Position numbers and translations under genes: made by a program. Shown here piece after piece: positions 11,443-22,639 of a DNA stretch of 64,000 nt. Position 1 is the first letter of the stretch. The number at the start of each line of letters is the position of its first letter. Origin of the DNA: Ischnura elegans (taxonomy: Eukaryota; Arthropoda; Insecta; Odonata; Coenagrionidae); contig NC_060248.1 in the NCBI RefSeq assembly GCF_921293095.1, forward strand, positions 137,900,972 to 137,964,971. Reading direction: 5' to 3'. The notes under the pieces are model-generated. The model was not told the DNA's origin, made no database searches, and saw only the letters and a list, made by a program, of their open reading frames with translations.

Positions 11443-13194
11443 TTAATCTGAATCTTCATCTCCACTACCATTACTGTCACATTGCATACAGATGCTTCTC
11501 TTTTGAACATGATTACTACACACATATCTATTGCAAATATTACAATGAGTATTGGTTTTTTTGTCACTCTTACGTGGGCATATGCAACATCTACCACGCT
11601 TATTTTTGGACATAATTTCGATTTCATTTTCTGGCAGAATGTTGCCAATCCCAGCATTTTTTATGGCAGTCTGAATTCTTTTTGTTTGGCAACCGGTTTT
11701 TCCTATTCGACGATGAATTTCAGGCGTTATCAATTCTTTTGCTAATTCTAAAAGGAACCGCCGCCTAGAATTTTTTCCGCGGAAAGAGGGGTATTTTCTC
11801 AAATACATTTGATATGCATTTATACCTGCAAGGTCCACGATATCAAAGAAGATAGTCAATGGCCATCGTCTAGTCCCTCTTTTTACAGAATACTGTCGAG
11901 CCATTTGATCCACAGTATCCACACCAAATTTTGTTGAGTTGTAATAGAGAATTACTTCTGGTTTTTTCTTTTCAGAGGAACATATTTCAAATGCCTTATG
12001 TTGAGTAGACAATAATACCACTGATTTTCCTTTGCTGGGGACATAAGAAGTCAAAAGTGTGTTATGGGAAAATGCAGAATTTGAGGAATTAATCTCCCTG
12101 TTTTTTGATGGGAGCATTATTGGTGGCAATTCCCTGCGATTTTTTCGCATTGTACCCACGAGTGTTAGGGATAATTTTAATAAATCTTGGCCAAGATCAA
12201 AACTTGTAAAAAAATTATCTGTGGTGATGTTTCCACCAGACCCACTCAAGTGACTCACCAGATCCATTACTACCCGCTTCCCTTGCTGTATTTCACGCAT
12301 ATCTCCATGTTTACCTGCGTAGATTTGCAAATTTACAATGTACATATTTTCGCAATCCACAGCCATCCAAATTTTAATGCCGTATTTTCCTGGTTTCGAG
12401 GGAATATATACTTTAAAAGCACACCTTCCTCTAAAAGTACATAAATGTTCATCAACAGTGATATTCGGACCCGGAATGAATGAACTTTTACATGCACTAG
12501 AAAATAAGTTCATCATTTCTGACACAGCTTCTGCCTTGTTTTTTGTTTCCCTTTTGCGTGCTTCCCGAGTTTCTTTATTATCAAATCTTAAACAGCTTAG
12601 AATATTTTCAAAGCGACTTCTTGACATAGTTGCTTTAAAAATTGGAAATCCAAATTCATCTGACCAAAATTCGTTCAAAGGTTTTCCTCGCCCTTTCTGA
12701 ACACCGTATGTGATACACAGGCCAAGAAAAGCTAAAAACTCAATGGAATCGAGGTTCTTCCATTTGCGTAAGCTTTTCCTATCCTTGATTTGGTTTGCCC
12801 GTTGATTAGTGTATTGACAAATATTTTTAACCATTAAATCAGTTATAAAGCATCGAAAAAATTCAGATTTTTCCACACACTGAATATGTCCTGGGAAACC
12901 TGCGTCCTGCCTGATAATATTCCTGGAGAGTATTTTTCCAGGCGTCTTTGGCTCCACAGTATCCCATTTTATTTTTTCATCTTTACTCACCATGAACCGT
13001 GAATCGTCTTTGACATATTCATCTTGTATTTCCTCATCCTCCTCTTGGTCTTCTATTTCCACCTCCATGTTGTCTTCCTCTGCTTCACTTCCATCACTCT
13101 CATTTGGAATGTCTTCTTCATCTGAGCCAAATAAATCGGTAAGAGCTTCGTTCTCGCTGTATCCAGGAGCAAATTTGACTCTATAGGCTGCCAT
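11443..13194 (-). CDS. piggyBac transposase, intact, 583 residues
   Basis: This cut-and-paste transposase would act in the nucleus, excising piggyBac DNA at TTAA. The N-terminus (residues 20-65) is a very acidic, disordered stretch typical of the family. The DDD core is present: D248 in ITVDEHLC, D326 in TTDNFFTS and D426 in KFGVDTVDQM. The spacings of 78 and 100 residues closely match the cabbage looper enzyme. The C-terminus (536-572) is a cysteine-rich cross-brace finger beginning CCICPRK and ending CMQC, the domain that binds the TIRs. The length is normal for the family. The start is the first ATG of the open frame, in a normal context, and there is no stop or frameshift. The gene fills the left half of a complete element, so it is a transposon gene rather than a domesticated host gene. 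An AATAAA on the coding strand lies at 11161-11166, inside the element. Confidence 0.95.
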   Translation of the reverse strand: MAAYRVKFAPGYSENEALTDLFGSDEEDIPNESDGSEAEEDNMEVEIEDQEEDEEIQDEYVKDDSRFMVSKDEKIKWDTVEPKTPGKILSRNIIRQDAGFPGHIQCVEKSEFFRCFITDLMVKNICQYTNQRANQIKDRKSLRKWKNLDSIEFLAFLGLCITYGVQKGRGKPLNEFWSDEFGFPIFKATMSRSRFENILSCLRFDNKETREARKRETKNKAEAVSEMMNLFSSACKSSFIPGPNITVDEHLCTFRGRCAFKVYIPSKPGKYGIKIWMAVDCENMYIVNLQIYAGKHGDMREIQQGKRVVMDLVSHLSGSGGNITTDNFFTSFDLGQDLLKLSLTLVGTMRKNRRELPPIMLPSKNREINSSNSAFSHNTLLTSYVPSKGKSVVLLSTQHKAFEICSSEKKKPEVILYYNSTKFGVDTVDQMARQYSVKRGTRRWPLTIFFDIVDLAGINAYQMYLRKYPSFRGKNSRRRFLLELAKELITPEIHRRIGKTGCQTKRIQTAIKNAGIGNILPENEIEIMSKNKRGRCCICPRKSDKKTNTHCNICNRYVCSNHVQKRSICMQCDSNGSGDEDSD

Positions 13195-13664
13195 AATTAG
13201 GAATTATTCCTGTATAACCTAATCCTACATTCGACAAGAGGAGATATGCATAATAATACACCCTAATAAGTAGGAGTTGCAATTACATCGCACTTGGCAA
13301 ATAAAACAACACTAACCATTCAACAAATGCATATGCCGTTGACAAAGTGATTTTTTTTGCTTTGCTCTTAAATCCACTAGATGCAATATTTAAAACACAT
13401 CGATTTCTTCAAAACCCTCACAAAAATATTGTGATTATTTCCTCACGGGAGCTGAAAAAAAAGGAAAGTGGAACTACGAGAGGCTTCAAAAACTTCATAT
13501 AACCTAGTAAATATATGAATCAGAACAATTTCCCGTAAAGGAAATAAAATTAGTACTGAAGTAGTTGGTAGGTAGTACTATGGTTTACAAAGAAACACTT
13601 ACCGGTCCGCTAATAATTCGAATGTGGGAGATACTCTTGAGCCGGATACAAAGGTTAGCTATGA

Positions 13665-14070
13665 CTTCTGCAGTCAACGGAGGCGTGACCACAAGTGACG
13701 ATTCTCACTGTATATGCCGAGCTCATATCAGAGGCCGAATACTACTACTAATTGTAAGTAAGTCAAGATACGAGTGGAGAGAACAATTGAGAGAGATTGC
13801 TGGTTACAAAGAAAGCACACTGTTGATGAAGAATCAGCTCTGCGAAGATAACAGTTAGATTCAAAGTTGCAGAGCAATGAGGGCTTCTACAATCATCAGA
13901 GGAGCGACCACAAGTTATCTCTCTGTATCAGCTGAGCTTATTTCAGTGGACGAATATTACGACGCCCGGAGAAAACATTGACTAGGCCTTGCTGATTACA
14001 AAGAAAACACCCTGATGGCGAAGAATTAGCTCTGCGCTGATAATATTTGGGTTGGAAGCTGCAGAGCAAG
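13665..14070. repeat. Diverged tandem duplication inside the piggyBac element
   Basis: Two units of roughly 190-210 bases lie head to tail at about 13665-13875 and 13885-14070. Both contain, in order, GACCACAAGT, a GAGCT(C/T)AT block, ATTACAAAGAAA or TTACAAAGAAA, a GAAGAAT(C/T)AGCTCTGCG block, and GCAGAGCAA. They differ at many positions and by small indels. They lie upstream of the transposase start and could belong to its promoter or to a transposase-binding region. Confidence 0.7.
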
Positions 14071-14753
14071 CTGAAAACGTAGTTTGCTAGCAATCACTTG
14101 GTATTATTCAGCTGTTTTTATGAGATGGGGTGAGGTGAACATGATTGACTGCTTATGAGTTAGTCTCCAAGTTCAATCATTTGACACTGCTGGTATGGAA
14201 TAGATTTTGCTTTTGGTTAGCTAATCCTCTATTCATTTCCCTAAGTGGTAATAAAGCTTTTTCAATACGACGGTGTATATTACCATTATATCAAATTCGG
14301 TATCACATGCGAAGGAAATACATCCAAAAAATCCATGGCGATCCTCTACGATGTTCTTCCCTTCTAATAATTTTAACATTCAATATGTTACTCATTTTAT
14401 GATTAAAATGCTAATATTTATTCCTTACATGACAGAGTCATCAAAAAAGCAAACATTTGTTCAATTATTTATGAAAGACGATGATAATTCACCTCCAGGT
14501 GTTGAATCACGATCGGGGAGATTTTAGTTCCACATGCCCTACCTGGGGTCAGAATTGACCCCAAGCCAGAAATTATTTTTTTTTAAGGATTCTTGATGCA
14601 AATGCTTTGAAAATGAAAAATGGAATTGATGTAAACTTGTTTTATAGGAGCATTCCTAAAATAATATGAATTAAACTGTAAAAGTTAAAAAGTTATTCAC
14701 ATTTTTCTATGAGCTGGGGTCAAAAAAGACCCCAGGTAGGTAGGGAGGGTTAA

Positions 14754-16344
14754 ATTGCTGATCACGTGCGTTCACCGTCTTCTCATTTCTTGCGGGAGAG
14801 ATATTGGAGCCCGGCCAAAGAGTGCGCTGTCAGAGCGCTCATAGGCGCCAGATTAGCTGCGAGTGCATTCGTGTCTTAAGCACGTGGGCGAACATTCGTC
14901 CTCAGAAATGAAATATCCTTTGACAGCGAGAACTGGTCCACTTCCTCGAGTGGTGTTAATCAGCAAGCCGGATTTTGTTTAGAAGACGTTTCCCTCCCCT
15001 TCAACTGGTCGTGTTTGCATTATCGTGGCGTATTGGTCGCATAATTCTTGCGCTATCTTATTGAAAGTTTTAGTGCTTATACCGTACATCCTGGCGTAGA
15101 GTAAGTATATTATTATGATTAAGAACTGCGTCGCATGGGGAGTGGGAACTGTGCTGGTCCAAAAATTTCCGAGGAATCTTGGGGAGGTAATTTCGGATGT
15201 ACATGGGCCCAGGCGGGAATGTAAATTCCACCCTTCTATCGAAAAGATATTCGTCGTCTAGGAGGCGGAGTGACTGATTGTGTGGCTCTTGAGGTTTCAT
15301 TTGAAAACCGTAAATTACTACGAGCATCTAAATGGCTTTCCCATCGACGTGGCGTTAGGATATCGTATTAAATTTACTTGGTTTTTGTCCAAAAAAATTT
15401 ATTATAATCACAGAATGTGGATGAGGATAAAAATTGCGAGTACAAAGTATTTTTTGCAATGATGGTAGTGTGGTGTATATTGGTTTAACGGGAAGAAAAT
15501 TTAAATACGAAAGCAAAGAGCACAGAAACTTTTATGTGGGCGGAGGAGGTAGTTATTAGTTCGTTGAAAATGTCTTTAATTTTAAATATTTTAGTGATTT
15601 TGATTTTGAAATTTTTCATTTTAATCAAATGGGTGATAAACTTAATTTTTTTAGAACAATTTCAAATGGTCAACTGGCCGCATGCTTTATATAATGACTA
15701 TTTGTTCTAGACCCACTGACCTGTACTTGTGGCAGATGTATCCTAAGAGCATGAAAGGGACGTGATAATCAACTAAAAACCCGCATTCGTCATATTCATT
15801 TCACCTTTTAACCGTATTAGGTGATTCTATGGAATTTTTATGGACTGAAATAAAGTTATTTTAATTATGAATACCGCACACTCCGACGAATATAAGCCTG
15901 AACTAATTACTTGAGTGTGATTTTTAGGTGGTTTTATTGATTGTATTTTATAAGGATGTTTTGTGGCTCATTTTCCTTCCGGCGCGTCTAATTTTCAATT
16001 ATACGTGCCTAACTGTGACAATAAAATACAGTATTATAATTATATTAGTAAAGAAATCAGCTGCAAATCTGTGCGAGTCAGCGAATAACAGCGATTTATG
16101 TTCCTAGCCGCAGTAGACGTGAGCTTCGACACGCTAGCATCAGCGCAGAGTAGGCACATGGTAAATTGCGTCTCCCAATGCTTCATGGGTCAGAATCACA
16201 AAAATAAGAATTTGAGAATTTTTAAAACCTATTTTATACTTTGTAATCCTCCAAACTTTACCTGTGTGTGGACGAGTAGAATAATTTCGGAACAATTTGA
16301 ATTAGGTTAAGTTGGGACGCTGGGAGAGGAGATAAAATATTTTC
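14754..16344. other. Unannotated stretch
   Basis: No gene, RNA or transposon end recognised. The open frame at 15070-15327 (minus) has no motif and no supporting splice context. Confidence 0.45.
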
Positions 16345-17144
16345 GTCGATCGCTTCTCAGAACGACTTCAATAGCATTTGGTAATACATATTTTGAAGTA
16401 AATACGACAGGCTACATGCACTGCTACCAGGGAAACCCACAACCGCCTTCTCTTTCTTTCAATCCGGAGGGGCAAGAGACCCGTTACCCGAACACGTGTG
16501 GGACCTCAGGGAAGTGGGAAGGGGTCTTTAGTCGGGACATTTTGCCATCTTTTGTCATTTTGCTATTTTGCCACATGACGCTCCACCCAACTTGAGTTTA
16601 TTGCTTTTCTAGGGACTGTCTGGCTTGCAAGTGAAGCTGCACGTGTTAATAGATGAGGTCTTTACCCTTCACCCGCTTCCTTTTGGACGGATTTTATTGC
16701 AGGTCCGCCGCTAGCCGCATGCCGCTAGTATGCATTTTCGCTCAAAATCCAAACATTTCACATTTTCTTTACGGATTCCAACCCTACCCCAACAGGTTAT
16801 CCAGGGGAATACCCAAATTTCCATGGGTAAATATTACTCCTCTTTTAAAGCCCATCCAAATTCCGGTCGTAACATTTTGGTCCCCTTCAGTTTCAACTTT
16901 TCTGTCGATGTGAACACATACCCATCACTAATTGCGAAGTACTATTTTGGCTACAGTTATTGTGATTTACAGTGATCTCGCATGGGCATCTCGCAATGTC
17001 ATGGGCATTTACGCGGCGTAAACTGCACGAAAAAATGCTGGAGAAAAATGAGAAAACCATGGATTCTCGAAAAAGGAATTTGAATGCATATCTAGAGAGT
17101 TGTTTCAGAATACACGGAGATGAGGAGGCAAAACTTGAGCTTAA

Positions 17145-19200
17145 CCCTTGAACGGCTAGCGTGCCCATATGGGCACAGCTGCAGTGGTCTAAAGAATTTC
17201 GTATAAATTCCGACCCAAACATTATAGAGCATGCTGTTTTCGCCAAGAATGATTACAATGTATTAATTTATTCGGTTCGTGTGCTTACGGCCAATATTTG
17301 TACCTGCAGTTGACTGTGGAATGATAGATATTCTTACTCACTCTGTTCGAGGAGGCAAAAGAGAAAATATAGCGAAGTGTCTTCAGTAAATGCAATTTTT
17401 TTCCTTTTTATTTTTTATACTCGGCTAAGTATTTAATATTATCCTCATAATGAATGTTGTCAACTTCGGTTTCTTTTGCCAGAATTGTGATATCTTTCGT
17501 ATGAGACAAGGAATTTGAATATATTTTTGAGTGATCCCATATGGGCACGCTAGCCGGTAGCCGGGGGTGTCTTTTTTGGGGGGTGTCCTTCGCTACAAAC
17601 GTCGTTATTGGGTCTGTTATCAAATAATTTCGATGTAAAACGCTAAGTTTTTGTCAATAATTCATTTTTTCTTATGTCCCTCGATTTTAACGACTTCAGT
17701 ATTTTTTGCTGTATTTTTTTGTAATATTTCCATTAATTTTTAGCACAAAAAATTCATTTTATACTATTCAACACTTTTATTCATGGTGCTTGCGTTATAC
17801 ATTGCTCAACTACCTAGTATGAAGAATGATAGGGCTATTTTCTACCACTCGTATACATACCCTAAAATCTAGGGCATGGTGGAAGGGGAAAGGATGCTTG
17901 ATAAATAAAATGATGAAGCTCATGGTGACGCGCTTTGTATCGCGTATAAAACTTTGAAACAATAAAAAGGAGATTGAACCTTGATCACATCGACCACATT
18001 GAACTCGTTATCAACTTTTCCAATTAAGTCCAATCCCTGGTTGTAAGTCGCAAGGAGACAATCAAGACGAAAGTTAACAAGCAACCATTGAACCGCCCCG
18101 CTGCTCCCATGCTTTCGCACGGAAGAAAAAAGGGAATATTGTTGTTGTTAGGTACCTAGAATGACTATTTGGTAGTGACAGTCACGTCACCTTGCCAATG
18201 TGTACACCTGCTCACAAAGATGACGAGATTCCCAAGCGTTACCTCAAAAATGGTACAAGTTAGGCAGCCGGCAGTGGTCTCTAGCTACAATATTTAGATG
18301 GGCGGAACTGATCTCACGGATCAAAATATCAACAGGTACAGGAATGTTATCAGAGGAAAAAATGGTGATGGTCCACATGAAGCTATCTCCTTGATGCTGT
18401 CATTGTAAATGCCTGGATCTGTACGGAAAGTAATGGTTCAAATATACCGCAGTAAGCCTTTAGGCGAGAGATTGCACAAGTAATTGCAAGAGCATTTTTG
18501 TAACGAAGATGTACCTTTCCCAGACCTGGCGGTCGTATTTAACATTCCCGATCAAGTGCAACCAATCATAGAAAGTCTGATGACATAAGGTATGGTGGCA
18601 GCGATAACCAATTTGTCCCGTTTCATCAACGCCGATGTTCTTATGAAGAATATTCTTCCTGCGCGCGCTCAGAATATGCTAAGTGCAGAGGTCTTCGCCG
18701 TCAATGAAATTTTATCATACTTGGCTATTGAAAATCCAATTTATAGCATTCAAAGACTCTACCAGCAATATAGGAATAATTTTGTTAATAAACTCATTGA
18801 TAACGTGTTTTTTTATTCAATAACTGTTTTCAAATCTGAGTTTTTTACTGTTAAGTTCTTTGGACAGCAAAAAAAAAAATCTTTAAACCGAAAAAATATA
18901 TTATAATGATTTGAAATTACTTCAAATTGCCAAATAAAAGAGGTATTATAGGTATATGCAACAATATATGGCGTATTGCGCAATAAAAATGAGAACTATG
19001 ATGGTTCGAGAGATTTTTCGGCAGAATGCAGACCGGTGGCCGGAACGGCTAGCGTGCCCATATGGGCACACCCCCTCTAGCAAGAACGACTCAACAGAAT
19101 TTTAAAACAAAGTGTTTATGTGAATGCTTGGGCAGTAATTAAGCAGTTTTTAACCGAAAAACAAAATAAAACTCCGAAAAAAAACTCTGCTGTTAAAGGG
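17145..19200 (+). mobile_element. Decayed piggyBac element of a second family, nested in R1
   Basis: The ends are TTAA|CCCTTGAACGG at 17141-17155 and TGTTAAAGGG|TTAA at 19191-19204, giving TTAA target duplications. The R1 copy at 48720 lacks the whole 2056-bp interval at the matching point, which confirms the limits. A subterminal palindromic motif, GCTAGCGTGCCCATATGGGC, occurs near 17157 and 19052, with an inverted variant near 17535. The interior retains only remnants of transposase. The termini are unlike those of the intact element at 11040-14749, so this is a separate piggyBac family. Confidence 0.85.
18140..18600 (+). pseudogene. Degenerate piggyBac transposase (3' part)
   Basis: Translating the plus strand in shifting frames gives, in the order found in PGBD-type transposases: KMVQVRQPAVVSSYN near 18250, MGGTDLTDQNINRYR near 18297, IRGKKWWW near 18350, and FRREIAQVI near 18460. 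The MGG.D..DQN and KKWWW blocks are characteristic of the C-terminal half of the DDD core, and the third catalytic Asp belongs to the first of them. Stops and at least two frameshifts break it. The N-terminal half, including the first two Asp residues, was not found. The short open frame at 18592-18906 runs on past it without recognisable content. Confidence 0.75.
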
Positions 19201-19290
19201 TTAATAATTTTTTAAACATGAAATTTTTTTATTCCTACGAGAGAAGATGGCGAGCTAGTTCGCGATCAAACTCTTCTTTTTTGAAGAGGA

Positions 19291-20014
19291 ATAGGGTAGT
19301 TTCCTGCATCAAAGAAAACGAAAGGCATTGATTGCGATTCGTTACCCACTATTAGTGTATTCATAATACACAAATTATTTGGTTTTTGAAATACCGGTTT
19401 AGACGAATGGCAAGGGTCAAATTTTATCCTCATTTGAAAAAGGCCAGATTGGCGCCCATGCGATTCCACTCCACGTGACGTCACAGGGACCTAGATTCTA
19501 CACGAGAGGATAGGAGGTATACATCGTCTGAGGTTACCAATGCATGCATGAGGCACAGAGCTCAGGGAAACATGTCTTAATAATCACCTATTAAAACTGG
19601 CTAAGGTCGGAAAGTTTTCTTCGTTTGATAAGGTATTAATAAACTTTTTTAAGCCAAGCGCTACCAGCCAGCAAAGTACTCAGCTACCCTCTAGCATCAT
19701 CTACATTTACTCAATACCCTGCGAGCCACCTCTAGGGTGTTTGGCAGGGGGTGATCAATCACCAGCATGCAGCATGAATTTGGACTCCCTAGCATCCTGC
19801 GTCCTATCAGCGCTCAGAGCCTCGATCAGGGTCATCTCACAAGGCGGGAGGGGGAACCAGAAATGCGTCGCACGGACTTTCCTACTTTTTGAAATTTGTC
19901 ACTTTTCATTTAATCGCGAAAAATAGATATCGTCATTTAAAAATCTTAAAGCGTGAAATACGTACTCCAGGAGTAATAATCTTTCGATTTAGGTAATAAA
20001 AAAATAATAGGAAA
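19291..20014 (+). repeat. Repeat R2, copy A, nested in R1
   Basis: This matches 43615-44269 in the same orientation over almost its full length. Shared blocks include TCAAAGAAAACGAAAGGCAT, CCACGTGACGTCACAGGGAC and CAGAGCTCAGGGAAACATGT. Copy A has a LINE tail inserted at 19698-19795 that copy B lacks. R1 copy B lacks R2 at the corresponding position (about 48645), so R2 was inserted into R1. Neither copy encodes a protein I recognise. The class is unknown; a non-autonomous DNA element is the simplest reading. Confidence 0.75.
19698..19795 (-). mobile_element. LINE 3' tail inserted in R2
   Basis: The segment carries the same 3' UTR hairpin (CTGCGAGCCACCTCTAGGGTG followed by TTGGCAGGGGG) as the LINE at 3180-3260, on the minus strand. 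It is flanked by CTAGCAT at 19691-19697 and 19789-19795, and the matching site in R2 copy B near 44000-44030 has a single CTAGCAT. This is therefore a severely 5'-truncated LINE copy with a short target duplication. Confidence 0.72.
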
Positions 20015-20404
20015 CCACCTTATTGCACTTGGTTGGACAAAATTGTTGATTTCCTTGATGTTGAATTTCGCAACCTTCAAAGCACCTCTGGTTCGTATTT
20101 TCCTTGTATTCTAATGGTGATATGGGGTCCCCTGGGATATTGCTCTAGTATTATTATTTTTTAATCGGTACCTACGAATTAAAAAAGAGAATGGGCCTTT
20201 TAGTTGATGTCCCGAAGCCAAAATATGGTATATTCAGTGATGGAAACACAGCCTTTCTTCAAAAATTCTCGCCTATCGGCTGAAATAACTGGTGAGGATC
20301 AATGTTTTTGATTGCTTTCTTTTCATTGTTGCAATAAAACATCTTTTTATTACTGCTTTATGCAGCACTTTTCAGATGAAATGACATAGTTAATTAATTT
20401 TCAG

Positions 20405-20934
20405 GAGTAGAGGAAGAGTTAATCTTTCAATTCTCAACAGTTTTAATGTCTTTGTCTTGCGGAGTTTTGATTTATCCAGTAAAATTTAATAAGTTCTGTA
20501 TGGATACAGCGGAGAATATTGTGAGACATTATGGTTGGTTTTACATGCCACCCACAGTGCACAGAGTGTTAATACATGGTGCAGATGCCATTAAGTCGGC
20601 TCTTCTTCCTATTGAAGATCTGTCGGAGAAAGCCCAGGAATCTCGTAGTAAAGACATTAGAATATATCAAGAGCATAACATGAGAAAAATATCTCGACTT
20701 CACACTAATGAGGATATTTTCCGGAGACTGATCCTAACATCGGATCCTTTTATTAGCACATTAGGAACTGAACTAAACAAATGCCGGGGTCTTAAAGATC
20801 TTCCGCAGGAGGTACGTGATCTCTTGGTCTTGCAAGAGTCGCAAAATTCTTCGAGTGAATGCGAAGAGGAGGATGGGTGGGATTCAGAAGAATCTGATGC
20901 TCAACAACTAAAATACATTATTGTAAATTTATGA
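20405..20934 (+). CDS. C-terminal exon of an uncharacterised transposon protein
   Basis: A 3' splice site (TTTTCAG) at 20398-20404 opens a frame that runs to a stop at 20932-20934, with AATAAA at 20958-20963. The protein reads ...FCMDTAENIVRHYGWFYMPP, then HGADAIKSALLPIEDLSEKAQE, then RKISRLHTNEDIFRRL and LTSDPFISTL, and ends in an acidic Ser/Glu tail. I recall LLP(I)..LSEEAQE.R and TNEDIF..L...SDP strings from multicopy uncharacterised arthropod proteins, but I cannot assign a named superfamily. The inverted copy at 47885-48384 is 75-80% similar by eye and frameshifted. This copy has no stop, but upstream exons were not found in the window, so it may be a remnant. The first ATG lies inside the exon and should not be taken as the start. 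Confidence 0.7.
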
Positions 20935-21935
20935 GGAATTAACCATGATTTTATGAGAATAAAAGAGTCACTTAAATACGATTTTGACACTTATTTAATA
21001 ATTACTTTTTAGTCAATAGAGAAGAATCTCACGAAACCTGGAAATCGCACCTCTTTAACGTAAGTCAATGCACCCAAAAATCCTACTATTAGCCGTTTCT
21101 TTGTTTATTGACTAATTTGAAAGATCATTAACTCATTCTATGAAACTAATTATCATTTTTTTACATAAATTTATCATGATAACCGTTTATCTATCTACAA
21201 TTAGCCAGTTGATAAGTTTAAGTTCCACGATATCGCATAAAATAATAGTTTTTTCGTAAAAATAACAGCAGAAATGAAAATAGCTTGCCAAAAAACCTGT
21301 AGGGAGCAATTTTTAAAGACATCCAACGAAAATCTGATTTTTATCTAACTTTTTCGCGATCCGGACCACCGTGCGACGCCGCCCCCGGGGGGCGTGGTCG
21401 CACGCTCCCTCTTCTCCTCCCTCTTCTGCTTGCGCCACTTGGCTCGCCGGTTTTTGAACCAGACCTATTGCGCATGCGCAATGAGGAGAGGGAGAGAAAG
21501 AGAGAGTGTTGAGATGCGTGCGGAGACAGACATCGCCATCTGCATATTTAGCTGGGTGGCGAGAGTCGGTCAATAAAATTGCGGAGATGACAAATGGGAG
21601 ATTATTATTTAAGGTGTTCTCTCGGCGAAGGTAGCGTGGAGGGTTTTGCGGAACACCCTTTCCTGTCTTCCCATCCTTCCGAGGAGATATACTCTTGGAA
21701 TTGCCATTATCGTGTTATGTAGCAATCTCGTACTGTAGTGTATATTAATTTAGTGCATAATTCTGTATTTAAGCAGTATTAAAATAACGATGTTTTATAA
21801 GGGACTTGGCGATTAATTTTTCAGTTTTTACAGAGTGTTTAACCCATAATCAGCTGTTTTCTTTGTTGAATGATGATTTATCCAAGTAAGCATCTTAATT
21901 ATGGATAAATTTTTTAATTTATGCAAATTTTGTAC

Positions 21936-22213
21936 CAGTGGCGTAACAAGGAATCCTTGAAGGGGGGGGGGGATTGGATGGCCAGTATTAGCGACGGGAG
22001 GTGGGGTGAGGATGGGGTAACGGCAAATTTTTGAGAAACGACATGCCTGTAAATGAAATTTTACATAATTTTGGCGCTAAAGATTTCCTTTAAGCAGATG
22101 CATTTATTACGTGTCATAACTGGAAAATGTATTCAATTATTTTTTTTATTTCTCTGAGGCTTTTGGGGGGTGGGGGATCTATGTCCTCATTGCCCCCCAT
22201 AGTTACGCCACTG
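21936..22213. mobile_element. MITE with CAGTGGCGTAAC terminal inverted repeats
   Basis: The left end CAGTGGCGTAAC (21936-21947) is inverted at the right end as GTTACGCCACTG (22202-22213). The 278-bp interior contains G-runs near both ends and no coding potential. The flanks (TTTTGTAC and TATTGAAC) match at only five of eight positions, so a target duplication is not secure. TIRs of this CAGTGGCGTA type are common among hAT-like MITEs. Confidence 0.7.
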
Positions 22214-22639
22214 TATTGAACCTTTAATTTGTTGTACGAGTCACTGGATGCTCAGTTGCCGAATATGCATGATCAAAGAAAAGTGTCCTTGGATCACTTA
22301 TGTTGTGGTTTTTTTCCTTGATATTTTATAGCTGAACTGCCCAAAAAATTGACTTACAATTAGTGAACTATTGTGATTGTACCTTGCGTTTTGTTACTTC
22401 CGTATTCGTTTTGTTAACTCAAAGAGTTAGTAAGATTAACTTTAAACGTTAAAAAAATATTTGAATAAAGATATTGGTGCTCTGTAAACCAACATTAATG
22501 GCATCATTATTGACCAATTTGGCAATTGAATGACGAAATAGGTTTGTTTCATTTTTCTTGTCATCAGCAGAGGAATGTCGAATGTTCTTAAATTTTATGT
22601 TCAGAGTGGAAAAGAGATATTGGTATATTTATTTATTTT

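Larger units (their letters stand above)
11040..14749 (-). mobile_element. Complete piggyBac element with TTAA duplications
   Basis: The element is bounded by TTAA at 11036-11039 and 14750-14753, with ends CCCTCGCC and GGGAGGG, the piggyBac pattern. Inside both ends lies a matching inverted segment, CCTACCTAC(T/C)TGGGGTC, which forms a hairpin GGGGTC-T6-GACCCC at 11082-11099 and its complement at 14716-14733. A third, shorter copy with a different loop lies at 14545-14562. The left end has about 30 extra bases between its terminus and the repeat. One uninterrupted transposase gene occupies the left half on the minus strand. The 1.55 kb upstream of it holds a diverged tandem duplication. The intact gene and ends suggest a recent and possibly still mobile copy. 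Confidence 0.88.
16345..21450 (+). mobile_element. Repeat R1, copy A, with two nested insertions
   Basis: This region matches 47380-49705 on the opposite strand. Blocks match in inverted order: 16345-16960 with 49140-49705, 16990-17140 with 48720-48860, 19205-19290 with 48650-48720, and 20015-21450 with 47380-48640. The blocks are interrupted in copy A only by a decayed piggyBac (17145-19200) and by repeat R2 (about 19291-20014). It encodes the C-terminal exon of an uncharacterised protein and ends in a CpG- and CT-rich segment. I infer an old autonomous DNA transposon of a family I cannot name. No clear TIRs were found at the outer limits. Confidence 0.72.
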
